This document shows positions 17,041 through 25,347 of a DNA stretch of 64,000 bases, piece after piece. The stretch is from Paenibacillus guangzhouensis (lineage in GTDB: Bacteria > Bacillota > Bacilli > Paenibacillales > Paenibacillaceae), in contig NZ_CP045293.1 in assembly GCF_009363075.1 (NCBI RefSeq), positions 6,231,001-6,295,000 on the forward strand, written 5' to 3'. The position numbers were made by a program, and so were the translations under genes. Each line of letters opens with the position of its first letter. Position 1 is the stretch's first letter. The notes beneath the pieces are model-generated. The model was not told where the DNA came from. It saw nothing but the letters and a program-made list of their open reading frames with translations, and searched no databases.

Positions 17041-18030
17041 GTGAAAAAGGCAATGCACGTTCGGTTCGGCTATGTCGCGATGTCTACGGTAATCAAGAAT
17101 GCATCGCCTTCACGAACGATGACCTACAAACAGTTCGAGAAGCTGGAGGACGTCCACGCAGGCTACCGCCGATTGGAACGAATTGCGGAAGAAAATCTGC
17201 ATAACACGTTGCGTCTGCTGAAGCATAACCGAATGCACGATATTCATCTCTATCGGATGTCATCGAAGCTAATTCCCCTTGCGACTCACCAATCTTTGCA
17301 GGAATGGGATCCGTTCCCTTATCTGAAGCCGGCGTTTCAGGCGATCGGCGATTATGCGAAGCAAGCGGGGATGCGATTGTCTTTTCACCCCGATCATTTC
17401 ACCGTATTTAGCACGCCACGCGAAGAGGTGCTCCGGAATTCGATTCGTGATCTAACACATCATGTGAAGATGCTGGATGCCATGGGGCTGGATGACTGCG
17501 CGAAGAATAATATCCATATTGGCGGAGCATACGGAGACAAGAAGACAGCAGGGGCAAGGTTTATCCATCAGTTCTCCAAGCTCGATTCGAGATTGAAGCG
17601 GCGCGTGACATTAGAGAACGATGATAAGACCTTTAATGCGCTAGAGACGCTGCAGATCAGTGAGAAGCTACGGCTGCCGATGGTGCTCGATATTCATCAT
17701 CAGTGGGTGAATAATGAAGGTGAACGCCCTGAAGAACTATGGCCGCGCATCCATGCGACATGGCGTGAAGATCATGCCCTACTGCCGCCCAAAATTCACG
17801 TATCCAGCCCGAAGAGCGACAAGGACATCCGAGGCCATGCTGACTATGTCGAGAGTGCGCCGCTGTTGCATTTTTTGCGGAAGGTTGCGCCCATGACGAC
17901 CCATCTGGATGTGATGATTGAAGCGAAGATGAAGGATGACGCGCTTTTTAGGCTCGTGGAGGATCTGAAGCTGTATGTGCATGATGGCGTTACAATCAAG
18001 GACCAAGCCAGTGTTGAAGTAGAGGGATAA
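17041..18030 (+). CDS. uvsE: UV DNA damage endonuclease UvsE (UVDE family)
   Basis: A 329-residue TIM-barrel endonuclease that nicks DNA 5' to UV photoproducts and some abasic sites, independently of UvrABC. Family motifs are VRFGYVAMS near the N-terminus, NLHNTLRLLKHN, LYRMSSKLIPL, RLSFHPDHF, NNIHIGGAYGDK, LENDDK, and LDIHHQWVN with the metal-binding His/Asp/Glu residues. The start is GTG at 17041 with AAGGAGG 7 bases upstream; an ATG at 17053 is the alternative. UvsE occurs in Bacillus/Paenibacillus and Deinococcus, often in spore-formers. No LexA-type operator was seen. Confidence 0.93.
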   Translation: MKKAMHVRFGYVAMSTVIKNASPSRTMTYKQFEKLEDVHAGYRRLERIAEENLHNTLRLLKHNRMHDIHLYRMSSKLIPLATHQSLQEWDPFPYLKPAFQAIGDYAKQAGMRLSFHPDHFTVFSTPREEVLRNSIRDLTHHVKMLDAMGLDDCAKNNIHIGGAYGDKKTAGARFIHQFSKLDSRLKRRVTLENDDKTFNALETLQISEKLRLPMVLDIHHQWVNNEGERPEELWPRIHATWREDHALLPPKIHVSSPKSDKDIRGHADYVESAPLLHFLRKVAPMTTHLDVMIEAKMKDDALFRLVEDLKLYVHDGVTIKDQASVEVEG

Positions 18031-18063
18031 ATTGGGAAATTGACCATATAACGGCTGAAATAC

Positions 18064-18092
18064 TTGAAATTCGCCTGTAAATAAGGTAATTT
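18064..18092 (+). promoter_or_regulatory. fabI promoter
   Basis: TTGAAA (18064-18069), 17 bp, then TAATTT (18087-18092), about 80 bases before fabI. No copy of the FapR operator consensus was seen near it. Confidence 0.5.
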
Positions 18093-18173
18093 GGACAAAG
18101 GACTGGTTATTAGCGTGTGGCGTTCCATTCGGATGGACAAGCTAGCAATCGGTGAGAGGAGGAAAAGAAAGAA

Positions 18174-18944
18174 ATGAGTCAATTATTAGCAGGTAAAAAT
18201 ATTGTAGTCATGGGTGTCGCTAACGATCGCAGTATCGCATGGGCGATTGCACAATCCTTAGCGGCGCAAGGTGCACGTCTAGCATTTACATATGAGAGTG
18301 AACGGGTGCAGGAGCGTGTGGCGAAGCTTGCATCAACAATTCCAGGTTCGATTCTGTTGCCGTGCAACGTAACAGTGGACGAGGAAATCGATACACTGGC
18401 AGCGCAACTTAAGGAAGCATTCGGCGTGCTTCACGGTGTTGTACATAGTATTGCATTTGCGAAGACGGAAGAGCTGGAAGGTATGTATGTAAATACATCC
18501 CGTGCTGGATTTGCGCTAGCACACGACATTAGCGCATACTCCCTTGTTGCGGTATCGCAACGTCTATATCCATTAATGACAGAGGGCGGCAGCATCATGA
18601 CGATGACATACCTTGGTGCTGAACGCGCAATGAAGAACTACAACGTCATGGGTGTCGCGAAGGCAGCGCTTGAAGCGTCTGTACGTTACCTTGCAAGCGA
18701 CCTCGGTCAATACAACATTCGCGTGAACGCTGTATCAGCGGGCCCAATTCGTACCCTTGCTGCGAAAGGGATCAAAGATTTCAACTCGATTCTGCGTGAA
18801 GTGGAAGAGAAAGCTCCGCTTCGTCGTACGACAGAAACGGCTGAAGTTGGCGATACGGCGATGTTCCTACTGAGCCCGTTATCCCGCGGAATTACAGGCG
18901 AAGTCATCTATGTAGATGGTGGATTCCATATCGTAGGCGTCTAA
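18174..18944 (+). CDS. fabI: Enoyl-[acyl-carrier-protein] reductase (NADH), FabI
   Basis: A 256-residue short-chain dehydrogenase-like enzyme that reduces trans-2-enoyl-ACP in the last step of each fatty-acid elongation cycle. The N-terminal nucleotide-binding region reads GVANDRSIAWAIAQ. The catalytic residues align exactly with the usual FabI positions: Tyr146, Tyr156 and Lys163 (in TYLGAE and NYNVMGVAK). It ends with GEVIYVDGGFHIVG. The presence of Tyr-x6-Lys spacing rather than FabL or FabV patterns supports FabI. A GAGGAGG site precedes the ATG. It is a single gene with its own promoter and terminator, and the classical target of triclosan-like inhibitors. Confidence 0.96.
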   Translation: MSQLLAGKNIVVMGVANDRSIAWAIAQSLAAQGARLAFTYESERVQERVAKLASTIPGSILLPCNVTVDEEIDTLAAQLKEAFGVLHGVVHSIAFAKTEELEGMYVNTSRAGFALAHDISAYSLVAVSQRLYPLMTEGGSIMTMTYLGAERAMKNYNVMGVAKAALEASVRYLASDLGQYNIRVNAVSAGPIRTLAAKGIKDFNSILREVEEKAPLRRTTETAEVGDTAMFLLSPLSRGITGEVIYVDGGFHIVGV

Positions 18945-18959
18945 CGTCATCGAAGTTCG

Positions 18960-19016
18960 AAAGTTCGTTTCTGCAATATAGCGCCGCGAAGACGCTGAGG
19001 AGAAACGGACTTTTTT
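18960..19016 (+). terminator. fabI terminator
   Basis: AAGTTCGTTTCT (18961-18972) pairs with AGAAACGGACTT (19001-19012) with one G-T wobble, followed by TTTT. Confidence 0.85.
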
Positions 19017-19163
19017 GCTACTTAGGCTGCAAGCCATTTATATATAGATTCCCGGAGATGTGCATGAGTTGGTTTTTATACGCATATCGTAATCGTGACG
19101 AAACTTGCTGATCCCTTGAGCGTATAATTTGTATATGTATAGGAGATTCAATAGGAAAGTAGA

Positions 19164-20039
19164 GTGATAGCCTTGAATCAAACGAACCAAGAGCCTTATG
19201 TGGTTAGCAGTAAGAGCTTTACCGCCGTTGCCATCAATTGCGCTGCGAAGGCTGGCGAATGGATTAAGAGCAAACTAGGAAACTATGAAAAATTAGATAT
19301 AAAAGTCTCATCGCATGATTTAGTGACCGAAGTGGATAAAGGCGCAGAAAAACTCATTCGCCGCTTAATCATGACACATTTCCCCGATCATTCCTTCCTT
19401 GGCGAAGAGAGTACAGGCATTGGAGCGGAAGCGGCCGCCTCTGCACTTGACCAGGTGAAGCAATCGGATTATCTATGGATCGTGGACCCGATCGACGGCA
19501 CAACCAATTTCGTGCACGGATTACCGTTGTATTCGGTCTCGATTGCCCTTGCGCATAAAGGAGAGATCATCGTCGGCGTGATTTATGATCCGGCACGGGA
19601 TGAGCTATTCGTCGCAGAGAAAGGCAAAGGCGCGTACGTCCATGGCGTGCGTATGAAGACATCGAAGGAAGAGAAGCTTGAGAGCAGCTTGATCGCGACA
19701 GGCTTCCCGACTGATCAGACGGTATTGCTGCCGCTGAACTTGGCTGGCATTCAAGCCGTCGCGCCACGTGTTCGCAATATCCGGACGATTGGATCTGCGG
19801 CGCTGAGTCTCGCTTATGTGGCGACAGGGCGTTTGAGCGGATTCTGGGAGCTGAATCTGAACGCTTGGGATCTGGCAGCCGGGGTGCTGTTGATTCAAGA
19901 ATCCGGCGGTAAGGTAACGGATACAGCGGGCAACCCGTACCATCTCGGCGTACGCCATGTCTTGGCAAGTAACGGCCATATTCATGACGAATTGCAGCAG
20001 GTGCTGGCAGAGGCTAATGTAACGGGGTTAGATCGTTAA
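19164..20039 (+). CDS. Inositol monophosphatase family protein (SuhB-like)
   Basis: A 291-residue Mg-dependent phosphatase of the IMPase superfamily. The metal-binding motifs are present in order: EVDKGAEKLI, LGEES, WIVDPIDGTTNFVHGLP, and the C-terminal WELNLNAWDLAAGVLLIQESGG. Members hydrolyse inositol monophosphate, NADP or related sugar phosphates, and the real substrate is not predictable here. The start is uncertain: GTG at 19164 has AGGAAAG only 4 bases upstream, and TTG at 19173 is an alternative. No operon partner is obvious. Confidence 0.9.
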   Translation: MIALNQTNQEPYVVSSKSFTAVAINCAAKAGEWIKSKLGNYEKLDIKVSSHDLVTEVDKGAEKLIRRLIMTHFPDHSFLGEESTGIGAEAAASALDQVKQSDYLWIVDPIDGTTNFVHGLPLYSVSIALAHKGEIIVGVIYDPARDELFVAEKGKGAYVHGVRMKTSKEEKLESSLIATGFPTDQTVLLPLNLAGIQAVAPRVRNIRTIGSAALSLAYVATGRLSGFWELNLNAWDLAAGVLLIQESGGKVTDTAGNPYHLGVRHVLASNGHIHDELQQVLAEANVTGLDR

Positions 20040-20135
20040 TTTTGCACATCGATTGAGCTAGGCTGGTGAAGACTATATGCGTAGTAAGTTACAGTACAAC
20101 GCATATTTTGCAGACAAAGGAAGGGTTCGAAAGAC

Positions 20136-20378
20136 ATGGATAAACAACGTGATAATCAAGCGGCTCATACGCTGGAGCAGCAGTTGAGCGACATGTTGAC
20201 CGAAGGCGAGATGGAGACCGTCGACCGCAAGGCGCAAGAACGGGCTCAGATCTCGCCAAAGTACGAAATCCGAATTCAGACGGAGCTAGACCCCATTCGC
20301 GAAGAGACGAAGAAGTTCCGCAGCATGGCGAAGGAAGTTGACGGTCGCTATGACCGATATGTGAAAGATGAGAAATAG
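20136..20378 (+). CDS. Small charged protein, 80 residues, function unknown
   Basis: Begins MDKQRDNQAAHTLEQQL and is almost wholly composed of charged and polar residues with long predicted helices (EGEMETVDRKAQERAQ, REETKKFRSMAKEVDGRYD). No membrane segment, cysteine or known motif. An AAGGAAGGG site lies upstream of the ATG, and a clear terminator follows. It could be a small coiled-coil or an intrinsically flexible protein. I do not recognise it. Confidence 0.7.
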   Translation: MDKQRDNQAAHTLEQQLSDMLTEGEMETVDRKAQERAQISPKYEIRIQTELDPIREETKKFRSMAKEVDGRYDRYVKDEK

Positions 20379-20384
20379 CAGTCA

Positions 20385-20422
20385 GAAGAGAGCAAGGAGA
20401 CGCATGTTTCTTTGCTCTTTTT
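20385..20422 (+). terminator. Terminator between the small protein gene and the ABC genes
   Basis: GAGCAA (20390-20395) pairs with TTGCTC (20412-20417), with inner GAGA/TTCT pairing, followed by TTTTT (20418-20422). Confidence 0.75.
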
Positions 20423-20462
20423 GTCCGTGAAGTCACTTAGGCTTGGGAGAGGAGATATGGAG

Positions 20463-21254
20463 ATGAACATTGAACAACAACCTGTTGTATCCATACGGGA
20501 TTTATATATGGCTTATGGCACCAAAACCGTACTTACGAGCATTGATTTGGATGTCTATCCAGGGCAGATCATTGGATATATCGGGCCCAACGGGGCAGGG
20601 AAGAGTACGACAGTCAAGATTATGCTTGGTTTGGTGACCGGTTATTTGGGTGAAATTCAGCTGTTCGGTCAGGATATCGCGAAGGGAGACCTGCAGTATC
20701 GGAATCGGATCGGTTACGTGCCTGAAGTCGTAGATATCTATGATAATCTAACGGCAAGCGAATATTTAACGTTTATTGGGGAGTTATACGGGATGACTTG
20801 GGATCATGCGAACCGGAAGGCGCGCAGGTTGATGGAGCAGTTCGGTTTAGGAGCGGACGTCTTTAACAAGCCGATCGCATCGTATTCCAAAGGCATGAAG
20901 CAGAAGGTGATGCTCATCTCCAGTCTGCTGCACAACCCGGATTTATTGTTCTTGGACGAGCCGCTCAGCGGATTGGATGCCAACAGTGTCATGGTCGTCA
21001 AAGAAATTCTAGCGCAGCTCGCGGCACAGGGGAAGACAATATTCTATTCTTCGCACATTATGGACGTCGTTGAGAAGATCAGCCACCGAATTGTACTGCT
21101 CAATGGCGGGCGTATTGTAGCCGATGGGACATTTGATGAGTTGAAGGAACGTAATCACGAAGGAACCTTGGAAGAAATCTTCAATGAACTGACAGGCTTT
21201 CACGAGCATAAGGTGATTGCTGAGGATTTCGTATCCATTGTGCAAGAGGTATAG
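20463..21254 (+). CDS. ABC transporter ATP-binding protein (ABC-2 exporter type)
   Basis: A 263-residue nucleotide-binding subunit. Walker A is GPNGAGKST, the signature is SYSKGMKQK, Walker B is LLFLDEPLSG, and the switch His is in FYSSHIMDVVE. ATG at 20463 has GAGGAG 8 bases upstream; the ATG two codons earlier (20457) is an alternative. The next gene is its membrane partner, 2 bases away. The pair resembles Bacillus YthP/YthQ. The exported substrate is unknown, with peptides, lipids or antibiotics all possible for this class. Confidence 0.9.
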   Translation: MNIEQQPVVSIRDLYMAYGTKTVLTSIDLDVYPGQIIGYIGPNGAGKSTTVKIMLGLVTGYLGEIQLFGQDIAKGDLQYRNRIGYVPEVVDIYDNLTASEYLTFIGELYGMTWDHANRKARRLMEQFGLGADVFNKPIASYSKGMKQKVMLISSLLHNPDLLFLDEPLSGLDANSVMVVKEILAQLAAQGKTIFYSSHIMDVVEKISHRIVLLNGGRIVADGTFDELKERNHEGTLEEIFNELTGFHEHKVIAEDFVSIVQEV

Positions 21255-21256
21255 CG

Positions 21257-22912
21257 ATGCGGGAATTCAGAGTATTACAGATCTTAGATCGTTGCCGAGG
21301 CTATTTCACGAAGTTGGGCGTTGATTACGATGTCATGCGCAAAATTCTACAGGTGAAGCTCTTGATGGATCGTCGGCGGGTTCCGACGGTGCTCACGATG
21401 ATGTCGAAGAAGAAGAAGCAGGACGATATGCTGACGGAGACGAACTATTTTGGCAAATCGTTATTTGTATATGGCTTTATCGGATGCTTGATGGTTCCGT
21501 TCCTGATGCTCGGCAGCCAGCCGATGGTTCAGATGAGTATTATCTTCAGCATGATGATGTTCATGATGACCTCTTCGATGATCTCCGATTTCTCTTCGGT
21601 GCTGCTTGATGTACGGGATAAGTCTATACTCAGTACCAAAGCGGTTCACCCTAGGACGATCAGCATGGCGAAGGCGCTACATATTGTCAATTATCTTGTG
21701 ATTATTACAACCGTATTGATGGCGCCGGTGTGGGTCGTGTCAATTATCCGGTATGGGATCGTCTTTGGTTTGATTTTTCTCGTGGAGATCATTCTGCTGG
21801 ATTTGTTGATTCTTGTACTGACTGCACTTGTTTATTTCGGGGTGCTGCGGATTTTCGATGGCGAGAAGCTGAAGGATATGATCAATTATGTGCAAATCGG
21901 TCTGTCTATCGGACTTGTCATCGGCTATCAGATTGTAATTCGCTCCTTCGATCTGATGCAAATTGATTTCGATTGGGTGCCGGCATGGTGGAACTTACTG
22001 CTTCCGCCAATATGGTATGCAGCGCCTTTCGCTCTGCTTACAGGGATGACAAATCCGTATGTGATCGCGATGACGGTGCTTGCTGTATGTGCCCCGATCC
22101 TTGCGGTAGCGGTCTATATCCGCAGTCTGCCGAAGTTCGAGCAGCACTTAATGAAGTTAACTTACCAAGGGGGAGATGGAAAAGTCGCCGAGCGTCGAGG
22201 TTTGCATGTTCTGGCGAAGGTGTTGTGTACGTCGCGGGAAGAACAGGCTTTCTTCCGATTCGTGATGCGCATGATCGGGAGCGAGCGGGAGTTCAAGCTC
22301 AAAGTCTATCCGTCGCTCGGGGTCGCCTTTATTCTGCCATTTGTCTTGCTCTTCAATACGCTGCGGAGCGGGGGGCTCGCGGAATTAAGCTCGAGTTCGA
22401 TGTACTACACGATCTATTTCTGCTTGATGGTCATTCCGACCTGTATCGCGATGGCGAAGTTCTCAGGTCGGCACAAGGGTGCATGGATCTATCATGTGGC
22501 CCCGGTTCAAGATGTCTCCGCATTCCACCGGGCTCTAACCAAAGTGGTCTTGCTCCGTATGTTCATCCCTGTGTTCCTGATCCAAGCGCTTGTCTTCATT
22601 GCGTTGTTCGGAAGCCATATTGTTCCGGACCTCTTCGTCGTCGTTCTGAGCGCGATCGTCTATACGAGCTTGTGTTACAAGTTCATGACGAAGTCGCTGC
22701 CGTTCTCGGAACCTATCGCAGAATCCCAGCAAGCCACAGGGTGGGGGATCATGCCGTATCTGCTCATGATCGCGCCATTCACCGCCATTCATTATGGCAG
22801 TACGATGCTGGCATATGGGCAGTATATCTATTTGGCCGCGCTTATTGCGGTCTGCCTCTGGATCTGGACGGGGGGAAGAAGCAAGGGAAGACAGGTCAAT
22901 ATTAACGCATAG
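21257..22912 (+). CDS. ABC-2 type transporter permease (YthQ-like)
   Basis: A 551-residue polytopic membrane protein with about 10-12 hydrophobic segments. The first 70 residues are cytoplasmic and basic (MMSKKKKQDD), followed by paired helices (SLFVYGFIGCLMVPFLML, SIIFSMMMFMMTSSMISDF). A soluble loop follows at about 290-335. The reading frame starts directly after the ATPase stop codon, so translation is probably coupled. It ends at a strong terminator. The substrate is unknown. Confidence 0.88.
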   Translation: MREFRVLQILDRCRGYFTKLGVDYDVMRKILQVKLLMDRRRVPTVLTMMSKKKKQDDMLTETNYFGKSLFVYGFIGCLMVPFLMLGSQPMVQMSIIFSMMMFMMTSSMISDFSSVLLDVRDKSILSTKAVHPRTISMAKALHIVNYLVIITTVLMAPVWVVSIIRYGIVFGLIFLVEIILLDLLILVLTALVYFGVLRIFDGEKLKDMINYVQIGLSIGLVIGYQIVIRSFDLMQIDFDWVPAWWNLLLPPIWYAAPFALLTGMTNPYVIAMTVLAVCAPILAVAVYIRSLPKFEQHLMKLTYQGGDGKVAERRGLHVLAKVLCTSREEQAFFRFVMRMIGSEREFKLKVYPSLGVAFILPFVLLFNTLRSGGLAELSSSSMYYTIYFCLMVIPTCIAMAKFSGRHKGAWIYHVAPVQDVSAFHRALTKVVLLRMFIPVFLIQALVFIALFGSHIVPDLFVVVLSAIVYTSLCYKFMTKSLPFSEPIAESQQATGWGIMPYLLMIAPFTAIHYGSTMLAYGQYIYLAALIAVCLWIWTGGRSKGRQVNINA

Positions 22913-22918
22913 CGTAAA

Positions 22919-22967
22919 TAAAAAAGGCACGCCTTCATCGGTTTTGATGAAGTGAAGTGCCTTTTTC
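22919..22967 (+). terminator. Terminator of the YthPQ-like operon
   Basis: AAAAAGGCAC pairs with GTGCCTTTTT, with an inner TTCATC/GATGAA stem. The A run and T run allow bidirectional use. Confidence 0.85.
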
Positions 22968-22998
22968 TATGTGGATCATGAATTTAGAAAAATATGGG

Positions 22999-23041
22999 TT
23001 TACAATTATTTGTCTTATGAGTAGAATTCTTACTAGTAAGA
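22999..23041 (+). promoter_or_regulatory. marR promoter with 14-bp palindromic operator
   Basis: TTTACA (22999-23004), 17 bp and TAGAAT (23022-23027) form the promoter. The perfect palindrome TCTTACTAGTAAGA (23028-23041) directly follows the -10 element and covers the expected transcription start. This is a typical location for MarR autorepression. Confidence 0.75.
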
Positions 23042-23067
23042 TAATTTTATGAACGCACAGAAAGAAG

Positions 23068-23502
23068 GTGGACCGCATCCAGAAGCAAGATATTCATCAA
23101 ATTTACAGCATGTACAGCGTTCTTGTACGGCGATGGATGACGGATTGGAATAAGAATGCCATGTTGAACGTACCCCATACGCATTTTATGGCGCTTGAAA
23201 TATTGGATGCGGAAGGGCCTCAACGTGCAACGGTACTCGCGAATACACTTGCGATAACGTCAGGCGGTGTCACTGTGATGACCGACAAGCTCGTGAAGAA
23301 TGGACTGGTGAAGCGGTTGACGAAGGAGGATGATCGCCGCGTCGTCATGCTTGAGATTACGGAGAAGGGCAGAGAGGTATTGTCTGAACTGCAGGAGCAG
23401 CGCACCGTAATGATCGATCAACTGATGCAAGATTTGACGGAAGCGGAAGTACGGGAATTGCTTCGCATTTATAAAAAACTGTTGGATACACAGAAGGATT
23501 AG
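23068..23502 (+). CDS. MarR family transcriptional regulator
   Basis: A 144-residue winged-helix dimeric regulator. After the N-terminal helix it has TVLANTLAITSGGVTVMTDKLVKNGLVKR (recognition helix region), then the wing DDRRVVMLEITEKGREVL and a C-terminal dimerisation helix. The start is awkward: the GTG at 23068 overlaps its own purine-rich AGAAAGAAGG tract, and no ATG exists upstream in this frame, so the true start may differ by a few residues. It sits behind a promoter with a perfect palindrome and upstream of a KstD-like flavoprotein gene it may also control. Confidence 0.85.
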   Translation: MDRIQKQDIHQIYSMYSVLVRRWMTDWNKNAMLNVPHTHFMALEILDAEGPQRATVLANTLAITSGGVTVMTDKLVKNGLVKRLTKEDDRRVVMLEITEKGREVLSELQEQRTVMIDQLMQDLTEAEVRELLRIYKKLLDTQKD

Positions 23503-23599
23503 CGATAGCGAATCACTCGGGTATAGCAGCAATGCTGTCTGAATCATCTTCATTCTTGTAAGCGTATACACGATTCGGAAAATGAGAGGAGATCGATCG

Positions 23600-25258
23600 A
23601 TGAGCAAGCCGTGGGATGCAAGTTATGACGTCGTTGTCGTAGGTTCAGGTGCAGGAGGGTTAGCGGCGGCGTTGACTGCCAGATTGAAAGGGATGTCTGC
23701 GCTCGTCATTGAGAAGACGGCGTTATTCGGTGGGTCTAGCTCTTTGTCCGGCGGTGCGATATGGGTGCCGACGAACCATTATCTGATGGAAGCGGGACTT
23801 CAGGATACGTGGGAGCAAGCGCAGGCCTATCTGAATGCAACGGTAGGAGATCGCGTCCCAAAGGCACGTAGAGAAGCTTATGTGAAGCGTGGTGCGGAAA
23901 TGGTGCGGTATCTGCATGACAACACGGAGCATGTACGTTTCAAGTACATTCCGGGCTATTCGGATTATTATCCCGAAGCACCAGGTGGATTTCCACAAGG
24001 CCGGTCCGTAGAACCTCTCATTTTTGACCTGAAGAAACTTGGTGAGGAACGTAAGAAGATGCGACGCGCAAATTTGCCGACCTACGGTATTGTCATGAAC
24101 GCTTTTGAATTTCATAAAGTGAATATGATTACAAGAACATGGATCGGCAAAAAAACATCGCTTAAGCTCGGCATGCGCTTGATTCGTAGTGTTGTAACCG
24201 GTGCGAAGCTGTCCTCGCTCGGTGAAGCATTGATAGGCCGTCTACGCAAATCGCTGATGGATGTTCAGGGAGAAGTCTGGGTGAAGACAGCATTTCATGA
24301 TTATGTGATGGACGAGGGGCGTGTTGTCGGTCTGATTGCAGAGCGCGATGGCAAGCTTATACGCATTGAAGCGAAGAAAGGCGTGATTCTAGCTTCAGGC
24401 GGGTTCTCTCACAACCAGAGCATGCGTGAGCAATATTTGCCGCACCCGACATCGGAGAGATGGACATCGGCTTCCGAAGGACAGACCGGAGACATCATCG
24501 GGGCATCACTCAAGATCGGGGCGACATTGGATCTCATGGATCGGGTCTGGGGAGCGCCGTCTGCCGTCCCTCCGGGTCAATTGCCGTATTTCTTAGTCGC
24601 GGAGCGCGCGTTGCCGAACATGATGATCGTCAACAGCGTGGGCGAGCGTTATCTGAACGAGGCCGTGCCCTATCATCAATTTGTGGATCAGATGTACAAG
24701 AACGATAAGCCGGAAGCGAGAACCACACCGTCATGGATCATTATCGATAGGACGACGAAGAGCCGCTATATCTTCCTTGGCCTTTTCCCAGGACAGCCTT
24801 TCCCGAAGAAGTGGTTCGATAATGGCTTCATCAAGCTAGGCAATACGCCGGCAGAACTAGCTCAAGCGATGGGCGTGCCCGTGGAGAAGCTGACAGCAAC
24901 GTTCGAACGGTTTAATCGCGATGCGCGGCAAGGCAAGGATACGGCATTCCACCGCGGGGATAGCGCGTATGACCGTTACTATGGCGATCCGACGTATCCG
25001 AATCCGAACATGGCTCCGCTGGAGAATGGGCCGTTCTATGCGGTTCAGATCTATCCGGGTGATATCGGTACGAAGGGCGGCATCGTAACGGATGAATACG
25101 CCCGGGCCCTCGATGTAAAGGGGGAACCGATTCCAGGCTTATTCGCCACAGGCAACTGCTCGGCCGCAGTAATGGGAGAGACGTATCCAGGACCGGGGGC
25201 AACCTTGGGACCAGCGATGACTTTTGGCTATGTCGCAGCGTCATTTATGGCTAAGTAG
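23600..25258 (+). CDS. FAD-dependent oxidoreductase, KstD / fumarate-reductase flavoprotein family
   Basis: A 552-residue flavoprotein. The N-terminal dinucleotide-binding motif is VVVVGSGAGGLAAALTAR, followed by the Glu-Lys ribose contact (VIEKTALFGGSSSLSGGAIWVP). The C-terminus has GLFATGNCSAAVMGETYPGPGATLGPAMTFGYVAA, as in 3-ketosteroid delta-1-dehydrogenases and related enzymes. The real substrate could be a steroid, another cyclic ketone or a dicarboxylate. ATG at 23600 is chosen because AGAGGAG lies 8 bases upstream; the ATG at 23582 lacks a site. Placement after a MarR-type gene suggests an inducible detoxification or catabolic role. Confidence 0.82.
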   Translation: MSKPWDASYDVVVVGSGAGGLAAALTARLKGMSALVIEKTALFGGSSSLSGGAIWVPTNHYLMEAGLQDTWEQAQAYLNATVGDRVPKARREAYVKRGAEMVRYLHDNTEHVRFKYIPGYSDYYPEAPGGFPQGRSVEPLIFDLKKLGEERKKMRRANLPTYGIVMNAFEFHKVNMITRTWIGKKTSLKLGMRLIRSVVTGAKLSSLGEALIGRLRKSLMDVQGEVWVKTAFHDYVMDEGRVVGLIAERDGKLIRIEAKKGVILASGGFSHNQSMREQYLPHPTSERWTSASEGQTGDIIGASLKIGATLDLMDRVWGAPSAVPPGQLPYFLVAERALPNMMIVNSVGERYLNEAVPYHQFVDQMYKNDKPEARTTPSWIIIDRTTKSRYIFLGLFPGQPFPKKWFDNGFIKLGNTPAELAQAMGVPVEKLTATFERFNRDARQGKDTAFHRGDSAYDRYYGDPTYPNPNMAPLENGPFYAVQIYPGDIGTKGGIVTDEYARALDVKGEPIPGLFATGNCSAAVMGETYPGPGATLGPAMTFGYVAASFMAK

Positions 25259-25296
25259 TTGCTCGTTACGCAGAGCCCTACTCTTGTACCTAATTA

Positions 25297-25305
25297 TGGT
25301 ATAAT
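25297..25305 (+). promoter_or_regulatory. Extended -10 element before the GDSL gene
   Basis: TGGTATAAT (25297-25305) is a consensus -10 with the TGn extension, about 40 bases before the start codon. A -35 match is weak. Confidence 0.4.
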
Positions 25306-25347
25306 CATGTGGTAGATTTATAGATTGGGTATAGAGGTGAAATGGTG

